Source: Syntrophaceae bacterium UBA6255
GTDB lineage: Bacteria > Desulfobacterota > Syntrophia > Syntrophales > Smithellaceae
Reading direction: 5' to 3'
Assembly: GCA_002441205.1 (NCBI GenBank)
Contig: DJVN01000099.1
Location: forward strand, 1 to 7,108
DNA length: 7,108 nucleotides
Under the pieces are notes generated by a model, which was not told the origin of the DNA, ran no database searches, and saw only the letters and a program-made list of their open reading frames with translations. How positions within the stretch are numbered: the stretch's first letter is position 1; every line of letters starts with the position of its first letter. The translations under genes were made by a program, and so were the position numbers. Positions 1 to 6,600 of this stretch are shown here, piece after piece.

Positions 1-427
1 CCGCTTCCATATCTCGAAATCTGTCGCCCACAAAATAGGATTTCTTTAAATCAATATTCAACTCCTCCGCGGCCTGCAGCAACATGCCCGGAGCCGGTTT
101 GCGACAGTCGCAAATCCGTCGGTAAGGGTCCATGCCGTCCGTCGGATGATGCGGACAAAAATAGAATTTATCGATATATGCGCTCTCTTGACGTAACATT
201 TTTTGCAGACAGTCATTCGTTCCCCTCACGAATTCTTCCGTGAACAATCCTTTGGCGACACCGGCCTGATTGGAAATAACAACGGCTTTCATTCCGCTGG
301 CGTTGATCAGCCGGATGGCTTCATAAGCACCGGGAATAACTTTCAGCTTATCCAGACTGTCCAGATAGCCTACGTCTTCATTGATCACCCCATCCCTGTC
401 CAGAAAAACCGCTGAATTTTTTTTCAT
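1..427 (-). CDS. gmhB: D-glycero-D-manno-heptose 1,7-bisphosphate 7-phosphatase (HAD family), C-terminus cut by window edge
   Basis: Removes the 7-phosphate of D-glycero-D-manno-heptose 1,7-bisphosphate in the cytoplasm, a step toward the ADP-heptose used for the LPS inner core. I translated 142 codons before the window ends; the family is usually about 180-190 residues, so roughly 40-50 are missing. HAD motif I is FLDRDGVIN at residues 8-16, with D10 as nucleophile and D12 as acid/base. Motif II is ISNQAG (51-56), and the late HAD motif GDRFRD at 134-139 provides the Mg-binding acids. The family's structural zinc site is present as C91, H93, C106 and C108, followed by RKPAPGM (109-115), which separates GmhB from generic HAD phosphatases. 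The ATG overlaps the waaF stop as ATGA, so translation is probably coupled. A GGGA lies 9 nt upstream inside waaF. The start codon is followed by a run of A (8 A's). Identification is strong; alpha versus beta anomer preference cannot be read here. Confidence 0.95.
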   Translation of the reverse strand, partial: MKKNSAVFLDRDGVINEDVGYLDSLDKLKVIPGAYEAIRLINASGMKAVVISNQAGVAKGLFTEEFVRGTNDCLQKMLRQESAYIDKFYFCPHHPTDGMDPYRRICDCRKPAPGMLLQAAEELNIDLKKSYFVGDRFRDMEA

Positions 428-1491
428 GGATGCTCATCCCGGCTGATTTGAAATAAATTTTTTGCTACGTTGAAAACATCATCAACAGAAATTTCTTTCA
501 TGCAACGGAAATCCGTCGGACATGTTTTTTTCAGGCAGGGGCTACAGGATATTTCCTTACGGACGACGACAGACGTCTTGCCGACGGGGGATGTGGTCAC
601 GGGGTTGGTTGAACCGAAAATCGCGACCGTGGGAATACCCAGCGCGCCTGCTACATGCATCAAGCCGGAATCATTGCTGATCAAAAGGCGACACTGTGAG
701 ATGAGATAAATCGCTTCCCGTAAATTTGTCTTGCCAGCCAGATTTATTAACTCCGCCCGCGCTTTTTCCTGTACTTCCCGTGCCGTTTCTCTATCTGCCT
801 TGCCGCCCAGAATAATGCCTTGCGTGCCAAACCGTCCGGCGATTTTATCGGCAACCTTTGCAAATCTATCCGGAAACCATCTTTTGGCGGCTCCGTAAGT
901 TGCTCCCGGGGCGATCCCGATTACGTCTTTCTTCGATTCAGGCAGATATTTATTTAAGACATCTCTCGCATCGGAGAGATTTATTTTTGCTCTCAGATTC
1001 ATTTCACGATGAACAGCAACACAACCCAGCGCCTTGACCATTTCCAGATAGTAATCAACCTGATGAACCATTTTTATTGCTTTGGTTCTCCGCACGCGAT
1101 GGGTCAGCAGAAGGCCACGACCGTCGGAATCGTAACCGGCGCGGCGAGGTATTCCAGCCGCCAGCGCGATGATGGCCGCTTCGATAGCGTTTTGCAGAAG
1201 AAAGGCCAAATCAAATTTTTCCTTCTTAAGGTTCCGGGCAAGGCGCAAAACCCCCGTGGGCGTATCAAATTTATTCTCATAAATGATCACTTCGTCCACG
1301 TCGGAAAAAAGTCTGTAAACGTCAGCCACCAGCGGTTTTACCAGAATGGCTGTATGCGCTTTCGGATAGGTCGCGCGAATTGATGCCACCGCCGGCAAAG
1401 TCAATATGGCATCGCCGATCCAGTTGGTGCCGCGAATCAAAATTTTATTTATATCCTTTTGGGGTAGTTTATTTACGAGTCCAAGCTCCAA
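424..1491 (-). CDS. waaF: ADP-heptose:LPS heptosyltransferase II (GT9 family)
   Basis: Transfers the second L-glycero-D-manno-heptose from ADP-heptose to the LPS inner core at the cytoplasmic face of the inner membrane. The protein is 355 residues, normal for GT9. The N-terminal Rossmann strand and loop ILIRGTNWIGDAIL (17-30) is typical of WaaF, whose family carries NWIGD here. PGATYGAAKRWF (195-206) and the C-terminal nucleotide-sugar site SNDSGLMHVAGALGIP (272-287), then IFGSTNP (291-297), are GT9 hallmarks. A C-terminal four-cysteine segment (C316, C319, C324, C330) resembles one I recall in many WaaF proteins. The start is TTG: no in-frame ATG precedes the catalytic core, and an AAAGGA lies 7 nt upstream. 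It starts 11 nt after lpxK ends and its stop overlaps the gmhB ATG. That gmhB is adjacent supports an ADP-heptose substrate. WaaC (heptosyltransferase I) is the main alternative, but NWIGD and the cysteine segment favour WaaF. Confidence 0.92.
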   Translation of the reverse strand: MELGLVNKLPQKDINKILIRGTNWIGDAILTLPAVASIRATYPKAHTAILVKPLVADVYRLFSDVDEVIIYENKFDTPTGVLRLARNLKKEKFDLAFLLQNAIEAAIIALAAGIPRRAGYDSDGRGLLLTHRVRRTKAIKMVHQVDYYLEMVKALGCVAVHREMNLRAKINLSDARDVLNKYLPESKKDVIGIAPGATYGAAKRWFPDRFAKVADKIAGRFGTQGIILGGKADRETAREVQEKARAELINLAGKTNLREAIYLISQCRLLISNDSGLMHVAGALGIPTVAIFGSTNPVTTSPVGKTSVVVRKEISCSPCLKKTCPTDFRCMKEISVDDVFNVAKNLFQISRDEHP

Positions 1492-1498
1492 TGAATTT

Positions 1499-1504
1499 TC
1501 CTTT
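1499..1504 (-). promoter_or_regulatory. Ribosome binding site of waaF that fixes its TTG start
   Basis: AAAGGA read on the minus strand overlaps the TAA stop of lpxK and sits 7 nt before the TTG at 1491. It supports TTG as the true start because no ATG or GTG is available before the first conserved strand of the protein. A terminating lpxK ribosome would uncover this site, which suggests coupled translation. Confidence 0.7.
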
Positions 1505-2591
1505 AATGTTTTTTTACCATTTTTAATTTTTCCAAGATAAAATATTCAAATGATTGCGTGGATGGCTTTACGTCCATTCTCACGCGTAAAATAAAAATCA
1601 TTTTTAAAAAACCGGAATACTTCCGGAGGCGCACGGCATCCTTCTCGGTGGTGATCAGGTAAGCAGCCCCACTTTTAAGAAAACCGGTCTTTATTTTTTC
1701 AATGTCTTTTTCGCGGTAACTATGATGATCCGGAAAAATGTCCAGGGAGATTAATTCTACTCCCGATGTCAGCAGAGTTTTTTCAAACGAAGCCGGATTG
1801 GCTATTCCGCAAAACGCATAAACCTTCTTCCCTTTCAATTCGGAAATCGGCTGTCGAATACTTTCATCTCCGTTGATGGTCTCGACCGGCGTGTGAATGC
1901 TGCTGAAAACCGGAATTTTACAAGCCTTAATCATTTCCTCCATTTTTGTTTCCAGCATCACATTTTCATTGGCACGTGTGAGGAGAATAGCACTGGCGCG
2001 CTTGATTCCTTCTAACGATTCACGCAATTTCCCTCGCGGTAGCACATGATAATTCCCCTTCAGGCCATTGCTGTCCCACAGGACCAGATTGATATCTCTG
2101 AATATCTGCCGGTGCTGCATCGCATCATCACAAACAAGAATATTTGCGCCGAATTCGTCTATGGCCACCTTTCCCGTAATTTTTCTTTTCGCGCCGGTAA
2201 TGACAGGAATATCTTTGAGGGCATTGGCCATTAAGAATGGTTCATCACCCGCGGTTTCGCTGTCAAGCAATATGCGGTCGCCGTCCGATACGATATTCAC
2301 GGGATTTTTACTACGGCCGCCATAACCCCGGCTGATCACCGCTGGCCGAAAACCGTTTTTCTTCAGCATCTCGGCCAACATGATGACGCAGGGAGTTTTG
2401 CCGGTGCCGCCAACGGTGATATTGCCGACACTGATCACCGGGCAGGGTAGTTTGATCTCTCTGAATATTTTATAATCAAAAAGCCGGTTACGAAGCGTGA
2501 CAACGCCAAGATAGAAAAAAGACAGAATGTGCGCGATGATTTTTAAGGGGATATTTCCGTCATCATCCCAGATCCTTTGCCAGTTGACCAT
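1503..2591 (-). CDS. lpxK: Tetraacyldisaccharide 4'-kinase
   Basis: Phosphorylates the 4'-position of the lipid A disaccharide using ATP, giving lipid IVA at the inner membrane. From the chosen ATG the protein is 362 residues, slightly longer than the usual 320-350. A hydrophobic N-terminal stretch (about 14-35) fits the membrane-associated helix of LpxK. Walker A is VGGTGKTP (60-67, K65). SRGYGG (87-92), the DDxxQH motif as DDAMQH (155-160), LPRGKLRE (184-191), DHHSY (288-292) and TTEKDAVRL (314-322) are all LpxK signatures. The family usually has DDGxQH and LREP; here these read DDAMQH and LRES, both mild departures. An in-frame ATG 7 codons upstream (2612) would give 369 residues, but it lacks a ribosome binding site. 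The chosen ATG has GAG close by and AAGGA 13 nt upstream, so neither start is certain. The 5' end overlaps msbA by 29 nt (50 nt with the longer start). Confidence 0.93.
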   Translation of the reverse strand: MVNWQRIWDDDGNIPLKIIAHILSFFYLGVVTLRNRLFDYKIFREIKLPCPVISVGNITVGGTGKTPCVIMLAEMLKKNGFRPAVISRGYGGRSKNPVNIVSDGDRILLDSETAGDEPFLMANALKDIPVITGAKRKITGKVAIDEFGANILVCDDAMQHRQIFRDINLVLWDSNGLKGNYHVLPRGKLRESLEGIKRASAILLTRANENVMLETKMEEMIKACKIPVFSSIHTPVETINGDESIRQPISELKGKKVYAFCGIANPASFEKTLLTSGVELISLDIFPDHHSYREKDIEKIKTGFLKSGAAYLITTEKDAVRLRKYSGFLKMIFILRVRMDVKPSTQSFEYFILEKLKMVKKH

Positions 2592-4326
2592 TTTTCTCGT
2601 CACTTCCTTCATCTTTAAACTGCAAATTATACAAACGGAAATATTCGCCCTGTTTCTTCATCAGCGTTTCATGATCGCCCTGTTCAACAACCTCTCCGTT
2701 AACTAATACAATAATTCTATCGGCGTTACGAACCGTGGAAAGTCGGTGCGCGATCACCAGCGTCGTGCGGCCTTTCATGAGATTGTTTAACGCTTCCTGG
2801 ACTTCCAATTCCGCTTCCGTATCCAAAGAGGAGGTCGCTTCATCGAGAATTAAAATAGGAGCATTTTTCAATAGGGCTCGTGCGATGGAAAGACGCTGTT
2901 TTTCACCTCCGGAAATTTTAGTGCCCAGTTCTCCTATATTGGTGTCATAGCCATTAAGCATTTTCATGATGAAATCATGGGCATTAGCCGCTTTCGCGGC
3001 GTTGACGATATCCGATTCGCTTTTTTCAAAACTTCCGTAGGCGATATTATTTCGTACGGTATCATTAAAAAGGATTGTTTGCTGCGTCACTATCGCAATC
3101 TGCCTGCGCAGCGATTGCAGAGAAACGTCTCTGATGTCCTGGTCGTCCATCAGAATTCGGCCTTCGCTGACATCATAGAATCGCGGGATCAGATTGACCA
3201 GCGAAGTTTTTCCTCCTCCGCTCATGCCTACAAAGGCAACAACCTCGCCCGATTTTATCGAAAGCCGAATGTTTTTTAACACCGCTGTTTTTTCATAACG
3301 GAACGTGACATTTTCAATATCAATGCCTTGTTGGATGGGTAAAAGCTCCTTTGCGTCAGGCTTATCTTCAATATCCGGAGCAAGATCAATAATGCTGAAA
3401 ACCCTTTCCGCCCCGGCAATACCCTGATTAATGGTATTATTGACATTGGTCAGCCTCTTAATCGGCTCGTAAAGCATCAGTACTGCGGTTAAAAAAGAAA
3501 AAAATGTACCGGGAGTTGATTTGCCTTCTAAAACATTGTAGCCGCCATAAAAGATTACGGCCGCAATACCCACGCCGCCCAAAAATTCCATCAGCGGATG
3601 AGAAAGAGCTTTGACGGTTGCCGTCTTCATGCTTAATTTAAAAAAACGTTCATTTTCACCGGCAAATCTTTTGTTTTCATACGGTTCCATGTTAAACGCT
3701 TTTACAATGCGGGTTCCGGAAATTGTTTCCTGCAAAAGAGAACTTAGCCTGGCCATTGTTACTTGCGTTGATGTGGTCACTTTGCGAATCTTCTTTCCGA
3801 ACTGGGAAATAGGATAAATGGTAAGTGGAAAAATAATCATGGCAATGAAGGCCAGTTTCCAATCCGTGTAAAAAACAACACAGATCAGAGCAACAATCGT
3901 AAAAGAATCCTTGACCATACTGGTCACGACATCCGACACTGCGTTTTGAATGGATGCAACATCGTTGGTAATGCGCGACATGAGCAGTCCTGTCGGATGA
4001 TGTGTAAAAAAAGACAGCGATTGCTTCTGAATTTGTTCGTATAGTCGGTTGCGCAAATCTGTAACAATGCGCAATCCTATAAAATTCATTAAAACTGTTT
4101 GAACATAAGTGCAGATTCCCTTTAACAAAAAAATCAACACAACAACAATGGGAAGCCATTTTAACGAAGCAGGATTCTTGGCCAGAAAAATATCGTCCAA
4201 AACCGGCTTGACCAGAACGGCCTGTGACGATGTTAATGCTCCGGCAGCCACCATACACACCATGGAAAAGAAAAAGCGCATATAGTAAGGACGGCCGAGA
4301 TTCAAAAGACGTTTAAATATATTCAT
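2563..4326 (-). CDS. msbA: Lipid A export ABC transporter, permease/ATPase (MsbA)
   Basis: Half-size ABC exporter that acts as a homodimer in the inner membrane and flips lipid A-core to the periplasmic leaflet using ATP. At 587 residues it matches the family (about 580). Residues 1-310 form the membrane domain, with hydrophobic segments near 17-38, 58-80, 140-173 (two helices) and 245-290 (two helices). The nucleotide-binding domain follows: Walker A GMSGGGKT (367-374), Q-loop Q415, X-loop GELG (465-468), signature ISGGE (471-475), Walker B ILILDE (491-496), D-loop SSLD (499-502) and H-loop H527. The signature differs from the usual LSGGQ at two positions. The catalytic E496 and H527 are intact, so it should hydrolyse ATP. 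The ATG follows lpxB by 16 nt, with AAAGGGA overlapping the lpxB stop. The charged C-terminal tail (571-587) is encoded partly within the lpxK overlap. Placement between lpxB and lpxK supports MsbA over a generic multidrug exporter. Confidence 0.93.
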   Translation of the reverse strand: MNIFKRLLNLGRPYYMRFFFSMVCMVAAGALTSSQAVLVKPVLDDIFLAKNPASLKWLPIVVVLIFLLKGICTYVQTVLMNFIGLRIVTDLRNRLYEQIQKQSLSFFTHHPTGLLMSRITNDVASIQNAVSDVVTSMVKDSFTIVALICVVFYTDWKLAFIAMIIFPLTIYPISQFGKKIRKVTTSTQVTMARLSSLLQETISGTRIVKAFNMEPYENKRFAGENERFFKLSMKTATVKALSHPLMEFLGGVGIAAVIFYGGYNVLEGKSTPGTFFSFLTAVLMLYEPIKRLTNVNNTINQGIAGAERVFSIIDLAPDIEDKPDAKELLPIQQGIDIENVTFRYEKTAVLKNIRLSIKSGEVVAFVGMSGGGKTSLVNLIPRFYDVSEGRILMDDQDIRDVSLQSLRRQIAIVTQQTILFNDTVRNNIAYGSFEKSESDIVNAAKAANAHDFIMKMLNGYDTNIGELGTKISGGEKQRLSIARALLKNAPILILDEATSSLDTEAELEVQEALNNLMKGRTTLVIAHRLSTVRNADRIIVLVNGEVVEQGDHETLMKKQGEYFRLYNLQFKDEGSDEKNGQLAKDLG

Positions 4327-4342
4327 CGTTCAATGATTCCCT

Positions 4343-5488
4343 TTATAACATATCCAATGCCAGCTTGGCAGTTCTAATCGCGGCTCCGGGTTCGCCCAGT
4401 TTGGCGCTGATAATTTCCAATTCTTTTATCATTTCCTGTTTTGTTTCCTCACTTTTCAAAATAGCGAGAGCTTCTCCGGCAATACGCTCACCATTGGCAT
4501 CGTTTTGAACCAGTTCCGGCACAATCGTTTTTCCGGCAATGATATTTGCAAGCCCGATATGCTTTACGTCGACAATTAATCTGCCCACAACATAAGAAAG
4601 CAGCGAAACTTTATAAACGATAATCATTGGCACTTTAAGCAATGCTACTTCCAGCGTCGCCGTTCCTGAGGTGACTAATGCAAAATCCGCACAGGAAACG
4701 GCATCGTATGTTTGACCGGATATTATTTTTATTTCAATATTAAATCCGCCAATAATTTCATTAACTGTTTTTTTGTCAAGGGTATCGGCCAGTGGTAAAA
4801 CAAATTGCATATCTGGAAATTCTTTTTTTAGTATTTCAGCCGCCCGCAACAGCTCCGGCAGCAATTTTCTGATTTCCGCAATTCTACTTCCGGGCAAGAT
4901 GCCCATGGTAAGCTTATCTTGCGCCAGATCGAATTTTTTTCTCAAGTCCTGTTTTGAAGAACCTGCTTTGACCATATCCAGCAATGGATGTCCTACATAA
5001 TTTACCGCAAAACCCGCGCGGCGATAAGTCTCCACTTCAAAAGGCAGGATAACCGCCATTTGATTTACTGTTTTTTTTATTTGCTTGATTCGACCTTTAC
5101 GCCATGCCCACACCTGCGGACTGATGTAGTATAAAACTTTAATTCCCCTTTTGCTGGCGGCCTTGGCCAAGGGCAAATTAAAATCAGGATAATCTATTAA
5201 AATAACCAAATCAGGACGGCGTTCATCCAGCGATTTTTTCATCATGCCCATCGTTTTTAAAATGCTTCGTAATTTTGCAATAGCCTCGGTCAGACCGACA
5301 ACGGCCATTTCGGAAGCATCGGCAAGTAGTTCAACTCCTTCTTCACGCAATTTTTTTCCGCCGATACCATAAAAACTTAATGCGGGATTGATTTTCAACA
5401 TCTCTCTGACGAGACTTGCTCCGTGCATGTCGCCGGAAGCCTCGCCGGCGATAATCATAATGGTTTTATTTTTGTTTGAATTTTCCAT
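4343..5488 (-). CDS. lpxB: Lipid A disaccharide synthase
   Basis: GT19 glycosyltransferase that condenses UDP-2,3-diacylglucosamine with lipid X to form the beta-1,6-linked lipid A disaccharide, working peripherally on the inner membrane. From the chosen ATG it is 381 residues, essentially the E. coli length. Visible signatures are IAGEASGD (13-20), IDYPDFN (98-104, where D99 matches the essential aspartate of the family), YISPQVWAW (121-129), LPGSR (198-202, with the conserved arginine R202), and SGTATLE (274-280) in the UDP-binding C-terminal half. An in-frame TTG 7 codons upstream (5509) overlaps the aminotransferase stop as TTGA and would give 388 residues. I prefer the ATG because the AGEASGD motif then lies at the usual distance from the N-terminus. 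Neither start has a clear Shine-Dalgarno sequence, so expression may depend on coupling to the upstream gene. Identification is very secure. Confidence 0.96.
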   Translation of the reverse strand: MENSNKNKTIMIIAGEASGDMHGASLVREMLKINPALSFYGIGGKKLREEGVELLADASEMAVVGLTEAIAKLRSILKTMGMMKKSLDERRPDLVILIDYPDFNLPLAKAASKRGIKVLYYISPQVWAWRKGRIKQIKKTVNQMAVILPFEVETYRRAGFAVNYVGHPLLDMVKAGSSKQDLRKKFDLAQDKLTMGILPGSRIAEIRKLLPELLRAAEILKKEFPDMQFVLPLADTLDKKTVNEIIGGFNIEIKIISGQTYDAVSCADFALVTSGTATLEVALLKVPMIIVYKVSLLSYVVGRLIVDVKHIGLANIIAGKTIVPELVQNDANGERIAGEALAILKSEETKQEMIKELEIISAKLGEPGAAIRTAKLALDML

Positions 5489-5505
5489 TGCCCGGATCGG
5501 ATTTT

Positions 5506-6600
5506 TCAAAAGGTGCCGTTAATCACGTCGGCAATCAGCCTGATTTCCTCCCGGCTTAATTCCGGAAACATCGGTAGAGAAAGAACTTCCTGAGAACACT
5601 GCTCAGTTTGCGGCAGTCTTTCCGAATAATGATACAATTTCAAAAAAACGTCCTGCTGGTGCAGAGGCACAGGGTAATAAACAGCGGAAGCGATATTCTC
5701 TTTTTGAAGAGCGGAAGCCAGAAGATCACGCTTGTGCGAGCGAATGGTGAATTGATGGTAAACATGTTCGCAACCGGATGCAGCAACTGGCAAGATTACA
5801 TTTTTGTTATTGATTTCCTCACAGTAGGATGCCGCGTTATGACGGCGAGCCGCATTGAACTGATCTATTTTTTTAAGTTTGATGCGAATTATCGCCGCCT
5901 GAATTTCATCCAGGCGGCTGTTGTAACCTACTTCCTGATGATAGTAGCGTTTGGAACTGCCGTGATTGCGTAACATTTTTATTTGTCCTGCAATATCTTT
6001 GCTTCTCGTGATCACCATACCACCGTCACCATAACCGGCTAAATTTTTACTGGGGAAAAAACTAAAACAGCCGGCATCTCCTATTGAACCAACCTTTTTC
6101 CCTTTATAAGTAGCTCCGAATGCCTGTGCGCAATCCTCAATGACTTTCAGATTATGCTTCCGGGCTATTTCCATGAGGGGATCCATGTCAGCCGGATGAC
6201 CGAATAAATGCACCGGAATAATTGCCTTCGTTTTAGGCGTTATTCTGGCGGCTATCTGACTGCAATCGATATTGTAAGTATCGGGACAAATATCGACAAA
6301 AACAGGCTTGGCTTTTAAAAGGGCAATTACTTCCGCCGTAGCGATAAAAGTAAAAGGTGTTGTAATGACCTCATCTCCGTCCTGTATTCCACAGGCACGC
6401 AGAGCCAGCAGCAAAGCGTCCGTGCCATTGGCAACGCCGATGGCATAGGACAAACCATGATAGGCGGCAACTTCTTCTTCCAAGGCACTGACGTTAGGAC
6501 CAAGAATGAAACGGGTTTCTTCCAGAACGTCACTGATTGCAGCGTCAATTTCCTTTTTCAGATCATGATACTGTCTTTTTAAATCAACCATGGGAATCAT
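5506..6600 (-). CDS. DegT/DnrJ/EryC1-family PLP-dependent sugar aminotransferase (GnnB/WbpE-like)
   Basis: A fold-type I aminotransferase of 364 residues, normal for this family, which transfers an amino group from glutamate to a keto-sugar nucleotide in the cytoplasm. The PLP lysine is K185 in FFPSKNLAGYGDGG (181-194). The cofactor-ring aspartate is D156 with Q159 (EDCAQAFGA, 155-163). ANGTDAL (57-63) binds the phosphate, and HLFGHPADMD (131-140) and RNHG (211-214) are family motifs. ATG overlaps the stop of the upstream oxidoreductase (ATGA), and GAGGA lies 9 nt upstream. Such oxidoreductase/aminotransferase pairs oxidise and then aminate the 3-position of a UDP-sugar. Known examples are WbpB/WbpE (UDP-GlcNAcA, O-antigen) and GnnA/GnnB (UDP-GlcNAc, lipid A). 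Placement directly before lpxB favours a GnnB role, but sequence motifs alone do not settle the substrate, so I give no symbol. Confidence 0.9.
   Translation of the reverse strand: MIPMVDLKRQYHDLKKEIDAAISDVLEETRFILGPNVSALEEEVAAYHGLSYAIGVANGTDALLLALRACGIQDGDEVITTPFTFIATAEVIALLKAKPVFVDICPDTYNIDCSQIAARITPKTKAIIPVHLFGHPADMDPLMEIARKHNLKVIEDCAQAFGATYKGKKVGSIGDAGCFSFFPSKNLAGYGDGGMVITRSKDIAGQIKMLRNHGSSKRYYHQEVGYNSRLDEIQAAIIRIKLKKIDQFNAARRHNAASYCEEINNKNVILPVAASGCEHVYHQFTIRSHKRDLLASALQKENIASAVYYPVPLHQQDVFLKLYHYSERLPQTEQCSQEVLSLPMFPELSREEIRLIADVINGTF

Noticed and set aside
203..415. 70-residue plus-strand open frame near the left edge
   Set aside because: It lies opposite the clearly conserved gmhB frame (HAD motif I and motif II).
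1009..1383. 124-residue plus-strand open frame
   Set aside because: Antisense to waaF, no recognisable motif, and no separate promoter or ribosome binding site.
3692..4258. 188-residue minus-strand open frame within msbA, rich in Cys and His
   Set aside because: It is the out-of-frame reading of msbA, whose correct frame carries conserved transporter sequence throughout; the composition has no domain pattern.
5608..5973. 121-residue plus-strand open frame with a hydrophobic C-terminal end
   Set aside because: Antisense to the C-terminal part of the aminotransferase; the hydrophobic stretch is a by-product of the opposite-strand codons.
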